In this document: piece by piece, positions 35,285-43,911 of the stretch
Position numbering within the stretch: the first letter of the stretch is position 1
Layout of the letters: each line of letters starts with the position of its first letter
Assembly (NCBI GenBank): GCA_964412105.1
Contig: CAYPNM010000024.1
Coordinates: 1 to 51,314, forward strand
DNA from: JAKAGZ01 sp964412105
GTDB taxonomy: Bacteria > Bacteroidota > Ignavibacteria > Ignavibacteriales > Ignavibacteriaceae
Reading direction: 5' to 3'
Length of the DNA stretch: 51,314 nt
Program-made: the position numbers and the translations under genes
The notes under the pieces: generated by a model
The model's input: only the letters and a program-made list of their open reading frames with translations
Told to the model about the DNA's origin: nothing
Databases searched by the model: none

Positions 35285-36735
35285 AAAGCTTATTCGGATC
35301 TTTTGCAGGGCTTCTAATATTTATATTTTTAATCTCTTTTTCAAAAATATATGCACAAAATGAAACTGATGCATTAAGAGTTACATTTCCGGGACTTGGT
35401 GTAAGTGCCCGTGCGCTGGGAATGGGAAACAGCTATATTGGATTAAGTGACGATGCTTCGGCTGCCTATTTTAATCCGGCCGGGCTAGGTCTACTGAAAA
35501 AAATAGAGATCTCTGGAGGATTGAACTACGATAAATTTAATAATAACACCACATTCTTTGATCAGAGTTCAAGTACTTCAAATAGCACAACCAGGTTTAA
35601 CAGAATTAGCCTCGCTATACCGTTCCCTACTTATCAGGGAAGTCTCGTTTTCGGAGTATCATATTATACTACAAATGATCTTACCGGAGCACTAAAATTT
35701 AATGGTTTTAATCCTGGAAATAATTCAATGATTCAAAATCTTTTAGGCTCTAATAGTCCCCAGGATTATAATATTCCTTATGACTTATTTTTAACAGATA
35801 CAAATTATATTACACCCATTAATGGAAATCTAAATCAAAGCGGAAGTATTTTATCATCTGGTTCCATTAACAATTGGGCCTTTACAGGTGCAATTGAAGT
35901 TTACAAAAACCTTTATGTAGGATTAGATTTAAACATTATTCACGGCAGTTATAACTCTAACAGCGACTATTATGAAGATGATACTCAGGGTATTTACAGC
36001 AATATTGAAACCAATCCCGGAGATAATACTACACTGGGCTTTCAAACGTTCTATCTAAATAGGATACTTGATTGGAACATTACAGGATGGGATGCAAAAC
36101 TTGGAATATTATATCAGGCTAATGATTACACCAGGGTTGGAGTTACGGTTCAATTTCCCAAATATCATACAATAAAAGAAAACTTTACAGTAAATGGTAG
36201 TAGCACATTTGGATCCGGTGTTACATATACTTTAAATCCTTCATACTATAGTTCTAATGTTAAATATGATATAGTATCACCGTTTGAATTGGGTGGTGGT
36301 TTGTCTGTAAATCTAAAAGGACTAATACTAAGCGGTCAGGCAACGCTTATCGACTATTCACAAACCGAGTTTAGAAATCCGGATGGATTAAGTGAACAGT
36401 ATATTGCCTCCATAAATAAAAATATAAAAGATTTACTCAGAGCTGTAGTTAATCTTAACGCTGGATTAGAATATACTATCCCGGATATGGGCCTTAGATT
36501 AAGAGCCGGATTCATTTATCAGCCCTCCCCTTATCAGGGCGACCCGTCACAGTATGATAGAAAATATGTAACTGCCGGAATAGGTTTTCTAGCAGATAAA
36601 ACTGTCGGAATAGATGTCGGATATGCACACGGTTGGTGGAAAAATTATGGTGATAACTACGGTTATAATGTTTCAAGGACTTACCAGGATTTAACTAAAG
36701 ACAGGCTAACAATAGATATGACATATAGATTTTAA
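35281..36735 (+). CDS. OMPP1/FadL- or PorV-type outer-membrane barrel
   Basis: A 484-residue protein with signal peptide (1-25, ending KIYAQN). The conserved opening GVSARALGMGNSYIGLSDDASAAYFNPAGL (given here in part as GLSDDASAAYFNPAGL) marks the OMPP1/FadL/PorV superfamily. The rest is barrel strands, ending RLTIDMTYRF with a terminal Phe. FadL proteins take up hydrophobic molecules and PorV proteins shuttle T9SS substrates; which applies here is open. Coupled by ATGA overlap to the small lipoprotein and closed by a terminator 30 bp downstream. Confidence 0.8.
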   Translation: MKSLFGSFAGLLIFIFLISFSKIYAQNETDALRVTFPGLGVSARALGMGNSYIGLSDDASAAYFNPAGLGLLKKIEISGGLNYDKFNNNTTFFDQSSSTSNSTTRFNRISLAIPFPTYQGSLVFGVSYYTTNDLTGALKFNGFNPGNNSMIQNLLGSNSPQDYNIPYDLFLTDTNYITPINGNLNQSGSILSSGSINNWAFTGAIEVYKNLYVGLDLNIIHGSYNSNSDYYEDDTQGIYSNIETNPGDNTTLGFQTFYLNRILDWNITGWDAKLGILYQANDYTRVGVTVQFPKYHTIKENFTVNGSSTFGSGVTYTLNPSYYSSNVKYDIVSPFELGGGLSVNLKGLILSGQATLIDYSQTEFRNPDGLSEQYIASINKNIKDLLRAVVNLNAGLEYTIPDMGLRLRAGFIYQPSPYQGDPSQYDRKYVTAGIGFLADKTVGIDVGYAHGWWKNYGDNYGYNVSRTYQDLTKDRLTIDMTYRF

Positions 36736-36765
36736 TCCTTCCTACCAGGTAATTAATTTAATAAG

Positions 36766-36793
36766 GCGCTATATTTTTTATAGCGCTTTTTTT
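36766..36793 (+). terminator. Strong intrinsic terminator of the lipoprotein/barrel operon
   Basis: GCGCTATA (36766-36773) pairs perfectly with TATAGCGC (36779-36786) around a TTTTT loop and is followed by seven T. It ends the three-gene unit 33841-36735. Confidence 0.85.
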
Positions 36794-37475
36794 ATTTAAT
36801 GATAAAAGTTTTTGACAAGTCATAATTTGCTGAATTGAAAGCTAGCTTCATAATGCATTTCATGATAAAGGAGAATTATCTTTCGAAGAACGTATCAAAA
36901 ATAAAATAGCAATCACTATTGTCCCAATAATTCATTTGCTTATGTTTCTTTTATATTATTGGTAGTGGTTATAATCTCTAGCCTCAGAATATTGAAATCT
37001 CCAAACTTACCTTATTAGCCGAAATAGAATTGTTCTGAATCCTAAAACTGCATCCTGCACTATAATTGTGAAATTATGTATATTGATATTATGGCATGCT
37101 TTGCCCGGTATCTCATTTAGGTGCCATATGCGCTTTATATATACACTCTGAAAACGTTCTGAAAACGCTCTGAAAACGCTCTGAAAACGCTTCAACAAGC
37201 CTTTAAACCAGTTCTTGATCGCCCGTTTGCGATTCTTAATTCAGGAGAATAATTAAATTGGCTGAATGACACTGATTCTAATCCCAAAAAGAATCACCTA
37301 ATTAATAGACCAAATCATTTGCTCTCAAAACAGCTATAACGGAATTTACCGTTAACAGCCTGGAAATTGTGTGCAGAAGGAATACAGGTCTGTTAAGAAT
37401 ATCCTTGTTTGTTATCCAAAGGGCTAATTAATTTAATTTGGCAATTGAAAAATGAGACAACGAAAAATTGCCAAA
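36794..37475. other. Gene-free region upstream of the men genes
   Basis: Nearly 0.8 kb (36736-37529) holds no protein gene I can support and no tRNA. It contains the terminator at 36766-36793, an 11-bp tandem repeat (37148-37191), a TAACGG/CCGTTA hairpin (37337-37354), a GATTCT/AGAATC repeat near 37275, and an operator-like inverted repeat with promoter (37435-37506). A 63-codon minus-strand frame across the tandem repeat (37007-37198) has no homology cue and is not called. Confidence 0.5.
37148..37191. repeat. Tandem repeat, four 11-bp units
   Basis: Four adjacent copies of CTGAAAACGCT start at 37148, 37159, 37170 and 37181; the first copy ends GTT instead of GCT. The 11-bp period is close to one helical turn, so bound proteins would lie on one DNA face. 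There are no unique spacers, so it is not a CRISPR array. Confidence 0.9.
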
Positions 37476-37477
37476 TT
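37435..37477. promoter_or_regulatory. Operator-like 12-bp inverted repeat at the menF promoter
   Basis: AATTTGGCAATT (37435-37446) and AATTGCCAAATT (37466-37477) are perfect inverted copies separated by 19 bp, centre-to-centre 31 bp or about three turns. The right arm overlaps the -33 TTG of the promoter at 37476-37506. There is no T run, so a protein-binding site is more likely than a terminator. Confidence 0.5.
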
Positions 37478-37506
37478 GAAATCTTTTCTTTATAGATTTA
37501 TATTTG
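37476..37506 (+). promoter_or_regulatory. Bacteroidota-type promoter of menF-menD
   Basis: TTG (37476-37478), exactly 20 nt, then TATATTTG (37499-37506). Both elements match the consensus. The expected start is near 37513, giving a leader of under 20 nt before the ATG at 37530. Confidence 0.6.
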
Positions 37507-37529
37507 ATGTTCATTAATTAGCTGTTTTA

Positions 37530-39088
37530 ATGGAAAATTTTATTGCCCGTTCAGTCGAATCCTTTTCAAGTTTTCTTTCAGATCACAAGGATGTTTTAAA
37601 AAGCTCAAAATTAACCAGCCGGATTATTAGTTATATACTTCCATTTGACCATATTAAGATTTCAGGAAAAGTGGATGAAATTCTTAATAATTCAGAACGA
37701 TCATTTTACTTTGAAAACCCCGAGTTGGATTTTATAATTATTGGAAACGATGAAATAATAAATATTACTGAAAATGGTGAAAGCAGGTTTGCCATAACTG
37801 ACAAAAAAATAAGAGAATGGAAGGATAAAATAGTATCAAATCATGATATAATAAAAATCAGACAGATACCCCTTTTTATTGGGGCAATGAAATTTATGGT
37901 CGAACATTCCGACAGCGACTGGAAAGATTTTAATGATTCAACATGGTTCGTCCCCAAAACAATGTTCTTAAGAACCAATAATAAGCAGTTCTTTATTTTC
38001 AATTTTCTATATAATTCTCAAACACAATTTGAATACATTTTAAGTAATTATAAAATTAAGCTTGAACATTTTAGTAAGGTTATTGAAAACAACTCTCCCT
38101 TACCTGTGATTAGAGAAATTAAGGGAAATTCACCAAAANNNNNNNNNNNNNNNNNNNNNNNNNNNNNNNNNNNNNNNNNNNNNNNNNNNNNNNNNNNNNN
38201 NNNNNNNNNNNNNNNNNNNNNNNNNNNNNNNNNNNNNNTGAAAACAACTCTCCCTTACCTGTGATTAGAGAAATTAAGGGAAATTCACCAAAAGACAAAA
38301 AAAAGTGGAAGCAATTAATAGATCAGGCTCTTGAATCAATTGAAAATAGGCAGTTCAATAAAGTTGTGCTGGCAAGAAAAGTAGACCTTTTACTGTCCGG
38401 TGAATTAAATTTCGAAAAGGTAATATCCAAATTCAGAAGTGATTACAATACAAGCTATTTATTTGCCTACCATTTTGGTAAATCATTTTTCTTTGGTGCA
38501 ACACCCGAATCGCTTGGTAAATTCTCAGAGGGTAAAGTACAGTTTGATGCTCTTGCCGGTTCTGCCCCGCGAGGGGAAAATGAAAAGGAAGACAAGGAAT
38601 TTGAAATGAAATTATTGATGAGCAAAAAAGATAAAGCCGAACACAATTTTGTAATTGATCATATTAAGAAAGCCTTATCGTCGGTCTGTGAAGATATCAT
38701 TGAGAAAGAAAAATTCAAGGTTAAAAAATTGTCTAACATCCAGCACCTCTTGACAATAATTTCTGCAGAACTAAAGCAGGATAGTTCATTATTTTCGGTT
38801 ATAAAAGAAATCTACCCAACGCCTGCAATTTGTGGCTCACCACAAAATGAAGCCCTGCATTTTATTAAAAAACATGAAAACTTCAGAAGAGGTCTTTATT
38901 CAGGCATAATAGGCTGGTTCAACCTTGATAATGAAGGAGAGTTCGTTGTTGCATTACGCTCTGCACTTAATTACGGCAACAGGTTAATAGCTTATGCAGG
39001 GTCTGGAATAGTTCAAAATTCCGAAGCCGATCCCGAATTTGCTGAAACCGAATTGAAACTAAAACCAATTATGTCTTTATTTAAATAA
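37530..39088 (+). CDS. menF: Isochorismate synthase MenF, interrupted only by an assembly gap
   Basis: Isochorismate synthase converts chorismate to isochorismate, the first step of menaquinone synthesis. The reading frame from 37530 runs 203 codons to 38138, just before 100 N. After the gap the last 55 bases are repeated (38239-38293), and the frame then continues at 38294 for 264 residues. Removing 38139-38293 restores one 467-residue protein, a normal MenF length. Motifs are KVVLARK, FFGATPESL, ALAGSAPRG, PTPAICGSP and GSGIVQNSEADPEFAETE, the chorismate-binding core with its Mg2+ glutamates. The stop overlaps menD by 1 bp. Confidence 0.9.
38084..38138 (+). repeat. 55-bp left copy flanking the assembly gap
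   Basis: This 55-bp sequence is identical to 38239-38293 on the other side of the N run. It is almost certainly the same genomic sequence placed twice by the scaffolder. Confidence 0.95.
38139..38238. other. Assembly gap (100 N)
   Basis: Exactly 100 N, a placeholder length. The flanks overlap by 55 bp, which is a common de Bruijn k-mer size, so no genomic sequence is probably missing. Confidence 0.97.
38239..38293 (+). repeat. 55-bp right copy flanking the assembly gap
   Basis: Identical to 38084-38138. Removing one copy and the N run restores an open menF frame (SPK followed directly by DKKKW). Confidence 0.95.
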
Positions 39089-40863
39089 TGAAAATTAAAA
39101 TAAACAGAAATATTCTCTGGACTGAAACCTTTGTAAATGAATTGGTATTAGCCGGAATAAAATATGCTTGTATTTCCCCTGGCTCTCGCAACACCCCCCT
39201 TACATTAGCTTTTGCAAATAATAAAAAAATTAAGTCATATGTTTTAGTAGATGAAAGAAGCACCGGCTTTTTCGCACTTGGCCTTGCTAAATCCAGCAAC
39301 ACTCCCGTAGCTATCGTTTGCACTTCAGGAACTGCAACAGCCGAGTTTTACCCCGCTATCATAGAAGCTTATCAGCAAAGAGTTCCTTTGATTGTATGCA
39401 CTGCTGATAGACCACCGGAATTATTGGATGTTGGCGCTAATCAAACTATTAATCAAAATAACCTTTATAAGAATCATATAAGATTGTTTGTTGATATTGG
39501 TTTACCTGAGTTAACTATAAGAAGATTAAAACATATTAAATCGACTGCTAGAAGGGCGGTTTACGAATCCTTTATAAAATCTAAAGGACCTGTTCATCTT
39601 AATTTCCCTTTCAGAAAACCTTTTGAACCGGAATTTCATACTGATGAGGTTAATAGGAATATTATCGATTATGCAAAGACTAATGGTCGTGATAAGAAAA
39701 CCTTTGCTGAACTGGAAGAAAGAAAAAATTTAAAAAATGAAAAATGGTTTAAGGATATAGCTAACTTTTTAATGACGGTAAAGAAAGGTCTGATAATTGC
39801 GGGCCCCGAAAATTATGATCCTGCATTCTCTCAAATACTTGTCAAACTCGCAAAGAGATTGAATTACCCAATCTTGGCCGATGGTTGCTCTAATATAAGA
39901 TTTGGAAATCATGATAAAGACTTGATCATTACAAATTACGATGCTTTTTTAAGATCGGACAGTTTTGCTAAAAAAATTAAGCCTGAATTTATTGTGCATT
40001 TTGGCAGAACAATAACTTCAAAAGCACTTGATACTTTTCTGGAAAATTGTAACGCACCCAGATATATGATAAATGATTACGGAGACTGGTTCGATCCTTC
40101 AAACAAATCATTGGCTGCACATGATTGTAAGCCTTATAGTTTTTGTGAGAGGATGGATGAATTTCTTGAAGAAGAGAAGTTCATAAGAAAATCGGAAGAT
40201 TGGCTTAACACCTATTTGACTGCAGATAAAAAAACCGCGAAAATGAAAATGCGGTTAATTGATGGCTCTCCTTCTTTTGATGAGCCGTGTATAATTTCTG
40301 AAATAGTTAATGAATTGCCGGACAATTCTCAGATTATGATATCCAACAGCATGCCGGTTCGTGATTTTGATTATTTTGCTTCGAATACAGGAAAGAAATT
40401 AACCGTATTTAATAATCGCGGTGCAAGTGGAATAGACGGAATAATTTCCACCGCATTAGGTATTAAATGTGGAAGCAACAAAACAACTGTTTTGATTACA
40501 GGCGATCTTGCTTTTTATCATGATTTAAATGGACTGCTTGCTGCTTTTAAATATTCCTTACCTTTAATTATAATTTTAATTAATAATAATGGTGGAGGAA
40601 TTTTTGAAATTTTACCTATATCTAACTACGGCAAAATATTTAAGGATTATTTTATTGCTCCGCTTAATCTTGAATTTTCTCATTTTGTAAAAGCTTACAA
40701 AGGTAATTATAAAAAAATCAAAGACAGAAAAATTTTCCAAAACACATTTAAAGATTCTTTAAAGAAGAAAAATTTTAGCGTAATTGAAATTCCAACAGAT
40801 TCAAGGAAATCACTTATGCTCAGAAAAAAATTCTGGAGAGAAGTTTCAAAAATTATGAGATAA
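39088..40863 (+). CDS. menD: MenD, SEPHCHC synthase (ThDP enzyme)
   Basis: A 591-residue thiamine-diphosphate enzyme that adds the succinyl semialdehyde unit of 2-oxoglutarate to isochorismate. The N-terminal domain shows CISPGSRNTPLTLAF and DERSTGFFALGLAK with the catalytic glutamate region. The C-terminal domain has the ThDP/Mg motif beginning GDLAFYHDLNG and ending ILINNNGGGIFE. Length is typical. The start overlaps the menF stop (TAATG), showing coupling. The next plus-strand men gene is 410 bp away because a YbjQ gene lies between on the other strand. Confidence 0.95.
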   Translation: MKIKINRNILWTETFVNELVLAGIKYACISPGSRNTPLTLAFANNKKIKSYVLVDERSTGFFALGLAKSSNTPVAIVCTSGTATAEFYPAIIEAYQQRVPLIVCTADRPPELLDVGANQTINQNNLYKNHIRLFVDIGLPELTIRRLKHIKSTARRAVYESFIKSKGPVHLNFPFRKPFEPEFHTDEVNRNIIDYAKTNGRDKKTFAELEERKNLKNEKWFKDIANFLMTVKKGLIIAGPENYDPAFSQILVKLAKRLNYPILADGCSNIRFGNHDKDLIITNYDAFLRSDSFAKKIKPEFIVHFGRTITSKALDTFLENCNAPRYMINDYGDWFDPSNKSLAAHDCKPYSFCERMDEFLEEEKFIRKSEDWLNTYLTADKKTAKMKMRLIDGSPSFDEPCIISEIVNELPDNSQIMISNSMPVRDFDYFASNTGKKLTVFNNRGASGIDGIISTALGIKCGSNKTTVLITGDLAFYHDLNGLLAAFKYSLPLIIILINNNGGGIFEILPISNYGKIFKDYFIAPLNLEFSHFVKAYKGNYKKIKDRKIFQNTFKDSLKKKNFSVIEIPTDSRKSLMLRKKFWREVSKIMR

Positions 40864-40867
40864 TATG

Positions 40868-41197
40868 TTATATCTTTTGAAGCTTCACCGCTGTTCCATA
40901 GGCTAAAATTTCCGTAACCCCTTGCATTACATCATTTGCATCATATCTGAAACTAATTATGCCATCAGCTCCCAGCTGTTGAGCATGTTCTACCATCACT
41001 TCAAATGAATCATATCGAGTCTTTTCGCATAATTCGGTATAAAGAGTTATGTTGCCGCCGACCAGTGTTTGAAATGCAGCCCCAATATTTCCAAAAATTG
41101 ATCTGGATCGAACAATAATTCCTCTAACTATGCCCAGGTTTTCTGTTATTTTATAACCTTCGATAGTTAGTCCTGTTGTTATAAGTTTATGATTCAT
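40868..41197 (-). CDS. YbjQ/UPF0145-family heavy-metal-binding-domain protein
   Basis: A 109-residue protein of the YbjQ (UPF0145) family, normal length. Signature parts are NLGIVRGIIVRSRSIFGNIG, AQQLGADGIISFRYD and a final TEILAYGTAVKL. The fold forms a homopentamer in known structures. A heavy-metal-binding role is annotated for the family but poorly proven. GGAGG lies 4 nt before the ATG. It is inserted on the opposite strand between menD (4 bp from its stop) and menH, splitting the men cluster into two transcription units. Confidence 0.9.
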   Translation of the reverse strand: MNHKLITTGLTIEGYKITENLGIVRGIIVRSRSIFGNIGAAFQTLVGGNITLYTELCEKTRYDSFEVMVEHAQQLGADGIISFRYDANDVMQGVTEILAYGTAVKLQKI

Positions 41198-41273
41198 AAA
41201 TCCTCCGGTTTTATTGACAATAAAATATACCTAAAACGAATTATTTACCATTACTTTAATTATTTTTAATTCA

Positions 41274-42092
41274 ATGAAAATTAAATACAAAAGCATAACT
41301 CTAAACCTGAAGATAATACAAAGAAACGATTCAGGGAAATACATCCTTTTTTTGCATGGTTTTACTGGATCAATAAATGATTGGATTGATGTTACAAAAC
41401 ATATTGACTCAAGATTTAATATAGCAATGTTAGATTTTATTGGACATGGAGAAAGTGACTCGCCTTCAAATGAAAGCCTTTATTCTACAGAATCAATTAT
41501 TGATCAAATTGATCTTGCCATAAGCAACATCACAAATGAAAAAATAATATTGGCAGGATACTCTATGGGAGGACGCGCTGCTTTATCATATGCTGTTCAA
41601 TACCCGAAAAAGTTGTTAGCTCTGATCCTGGAAAGCACTAGCCCTGGAATAACAAGTGAAAATCTCAGAAAGGAAAGAATTACTAATGATGAAGAACTGG
41701 CAAAATTTATCCTTGAAAATCCTATAGAAAAATTTATTAACCACTGGATAAATAAAGATTTATTCAAATCACAAAAAAACCTTCCAAAAGAAAAATTAAA
41801 ACTAATTCTCGAAAAAAAGTCGAAAAACAACAAGGTTGGCCTTGCAAATTCATTAAGGGGCTTTGGCAGCGGGAAAATGCCCCCATTGTTTGAGAATCTT
41901 AAAAATATCAAAATAAGAACCCTTTTAATTTCAGGTGAGTTGGATGAAAAATTTAGGAATATTAATTTACATATGTCCCGGCTGATTCAATCCTCGAAAG
42001 TTATTGTAGTTAAAGAAGCGGGACACAATACTCATCTTGAAAGAGAAGAAGAATACATAAAAGAAGTAAATAATTTTTTGAATCAATTCTAA
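41274..42092 (+). CDS. menH: MenH-type alpha/beta hydrolase, SHCHC synthase
   Basis: A 272-residue alpha/beta hydrolase of MenH type, which removes pyruvate from SEPHCHC to give SHCHC. Visible are the oxyanion motif LHGFTGSINDW (about 25-35), the nucleophile elbow GYSMGG, the acid region SGELDEKF and the histidine of AGHNTHLE. The MenH assignment rests on its place between menD and menB as well as on these motifs, since other hydrolases share them. It is 80 bp upstream of menB. Confidence 0.85.
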   Translation: MKIKYKSITLNLKIIQRNDSGKYILFLHGFTGSINDWIDVTKHIDSRFNIAMLDFIGHGESDSPSNESLYSTESIIDQIDLAISNITNEKIILAGYSMGGRAALSYAVQYPKKLLALILESTSPGITSENLRKERITNDEELAKFILENPIEKFINHWINKDLFKSQKNLPKEKLKLILEKKSKNNKVGLANSLRGFGSGKMPPLFENLKNIKIRTLLISGELDEKFRNINLHMSRLIQSSKVIVVKEAGHNTHLEREEEYIKEVNNFLNQF

Positions 42093-42117
42093 ATCTCCAA
42101 AGATTTCAATATTTTTG
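42087..42117 (+). promoter_or_regulatory. Possible promoter upstream of menB
   Basis: TATTTTTG (42110-42117) matches the -7 consensus, and TTC (42087-42089) replaces TTG at the correct 20-nt spacing. Transcription would start about 50 nt before the menB ATG at 42173, possibly reinforcing the downstream men genes. Confidence 0.35.
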
Positions 42118-42172
42118 TGGTTGCCTTAAAACAAAATTGAATTTAATCCGAACTAAAACCAAAAGGTTAAAA

Positions 42173-43006
42173 ATGAATTATAAATGGAAAAAAGCTAAAG
42201 ATTATGAAGATATTATTTATGAAAAGATGGATGGCATTGCAAGGATAACAATAAACAGGCCCGAAGTCAGGAATGCATTTCGTCCCGAAACTGTAATTGA
42301 AATGTACGATGCCTTTTCGGACGCTCGCGAAGATCAGACTATAGGGGTGGTTCTGCTAACTGGAAAGGGTCCTGCGAAAGACGGGAAATATGCGTTTTGC
42401 TCCGGTGGTGATCAAAGAATAAGAGGTGATAAGGGGTATATAGGAAAAGACGGTGTTCCGAGATTAAATGTACTCGACCTTCAAAAACTCATAAGAAGTA
42501 TGCCAAAACCAGTTATTGCATTGGTAGCTGGTTATGCTATTGGGGGTGGTCATGTCTTGCATGTAGTGTGTGATTTAACAATTGCAGCCGACAATGCAAT
42601 TTTTGGACAGACTGGACCAAAGGTAGGTAGCTTTGATGGTGGCTTTGGCTCAAGTTATCTGGCAAGAATTGTAGGGCAGAAAAAAGCTCGCGAGATTTGG
42701 TATCTTTGCAACCAATATAACGCAAAAGAAGCACAGGAAATGGGATTAGTCAATAAAGTAGTTCCGGTTGATCAACTTGAAAAAGAAGGAGTTGAATGGG
42801 CAAAAAGAATATTGCAACACAGTTCAATGGCTATCAGACTATTAAAATCCGGATTTAATGCTGAACTTGATGGACAGGCAGGAATTCAGGAATTGGCCGG
42901 TAATGCCACATTGCTTTATTACATGAGTGAAGAAGCTCAGGAAGGTAAAAAAGCATACATTGAAAAAAGAAAACCAGACTTTGGGAAATTTCCAAAACTA
43001 CCCTAA
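42173..43006 (+). CDS. menB: MenB, 1,4-dihydroxy-2-naphthoyl-CoA synthase
   Basis: A 277-residue crotonase-fold enzyme closing the naphthoquinone ring of o-succinylbenzoyl-CoA. Start at 42173, with AAAGG upstream and the usual WKKAKDYEDI N-terminus; a start 12 codons earlier is rejected. Motifs: FCSGGDQRIRGDKGY (CoA oxyanion hole and flexible loop), GYAIGGGHVLHVVCDLTIAA, GQTGPKVGSFDGGFGSSYLA and the final KRKPDFGKFPKLP. The Gly in QTGPK is that of bicarbonate-dependent (type I) MenB such as the E. coli enzyme. Followed by menA after 8 bp. Confidence 0.97.
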   Translation: MNYKWKKAKDYEDIIYEKMDGIARITINRPEVRNAFRPETVIEMYDAFSDAREDQTIGVVLLTGKGPAKDGKYAFCSGGDQRIRGDKGYIGKDGVPRLNVLDLQKLIRSMPKPVIALVAGYAIGGGHVLHVVCDLTIAADNAIFGQTGPKVGSFDGGFGSSYLARIVGQKKAREIWYLCNQYNAKEAQEMGLVNKVVPVDQLEKEGVEWAKRILQHSSMAIRLLKSGFNAELDGQAGIQELAGNATLLYYMSEEAQEGKKAYIEKRKPDFGKFPKLP

Positions 43007-43014
43007 TAATATTT

Positions 43015-43911
43015 ATGAAATCGGAAAAACAATCACCGGGTAAATTACAGAGCTGGATACTTGCAAGCAGACCCAAAACTCTTCTGGCATCAGTTGTACC
43101 CGTTGTAACAGGGACTGCACTTGCAATATCTGAAAAAAAGTTTGTATTGCTTTACTCTCTTTTTGCACTTATCTGTTCAGTATTAATTCAGGTCGGAACA
43201 AACTATGTGAACGATCTCTATGATTTCCTAAAAGGTGCTGATAGCGCAAAGCGCAAAGGACCAGAGAGAGTGCTTGCTTCCGGCTGGATAAAGGTTACCG
43301 AAATGAAAATTGCGAGTATATTGGTTTTTCTAACTTCATTTATTTTTGGTCTATACCTGGTTTATGTAAGCGGAACAGTAGTTTTAATAATTGGAATTTT
43401 ATCAATCATAGCAGGAATTGCTTATACTGCAGGCCCCTTCCCTCTCGCATACAATGGTCTTGGTGATATTTTTGTTTTTCTCTTTTTTGGATTGGTTGGA
43501 ACAATGGGAACTTATTATGTCCAGACTCATAATTTTTCCCTTCTGAGTCTTGTGACCTCACTACCTGTTGGAGCTCTGATCACAAACATTTTAGTAGTCA
43601 ACAATTACAGGGATATTGAAGAAGATCGTTCTGCGAAAAAATATACATTGGCTGTAATTTGCGGAAAAGGATTTACTAAGGTAGAATACATTTCATTTAT
43701 TTTGATATCGTTTCTTGTCCCAATTATACTTTTCTTTGGTTTTGACTTTCGATATTGGATATTTCTTCCTTATTTATCTATCCCCATCGCTATAAACCTC
43801 ATAAGAATGCTTTTCCAATCGGATGGTAATGAGTTAAACAAAACACTCGAACTTACAGCTAAGTTTTCAGCTTTGTTCGGACTTCTTTTCTCGATCGGTT
43901 TGGTAGTATGA
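43015..43911 (+). CDS. menA: MenA, DHNA polyprenyltransferase
   Basis: A 298-residue integral membrane prenyltransferase of the UbiA family that attaches the isoprenoid chain to 1,4-dihydroxy-2-naphthoate. About eight or nine hydrophobic helices are visible. The two aspartate motifs are NYVNDLYDFLKGAD (about 61-74) and NNYRDIEEDRSAKKYTL (about 201-217), the Mg2+/diphosphate sites. The opening SWILASRPKTLLASVVPV is typical of MenA. It overlaps menC by 4 bp. Confidence 0.95.
   Translation: MKSEKQSPGKLQSWILASRPKTLLASVVPVVTGTALAISEKKFVLLYSLFALICSVLIQVGTNYVNDLYDFLKGADSAKRKGPERVLASGWIKVTEMKIASILVFLTSFIFGLYLVYVSGTVVLIIGILSIIAGIAYTAGPFPLAYNGLGDIFVFLFFGLVGTMGTYYVQTHNFSLLSLVTSLPVGALITNILVVNNYRDIEEDRSAKKYTLAVICGKGFTKVEYISFILISFLVPIILFFGFDFRYWIFLPYLSIPIAINLIRMLFQSDGNELNKTLELTAKFSALFGLLFSIGLVV

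Noticed and set aside
37148..37191. Possible CRISPR array
   Set aside because: The units are 11 bp and directly adjacent, without spacers, and no cas genes are present.
37007..37198. 63-codon minus-strand frame in the gene-free region
   Set aside because: Its first part is generated by the 11-bp tandem repeat, and it has no ribosome binding site or recognisable domain.
38139..38238. menF as a pseudogene or two genes
   Set aside because: The break is only the N run with duplicated flanks; the joined frame is intact.
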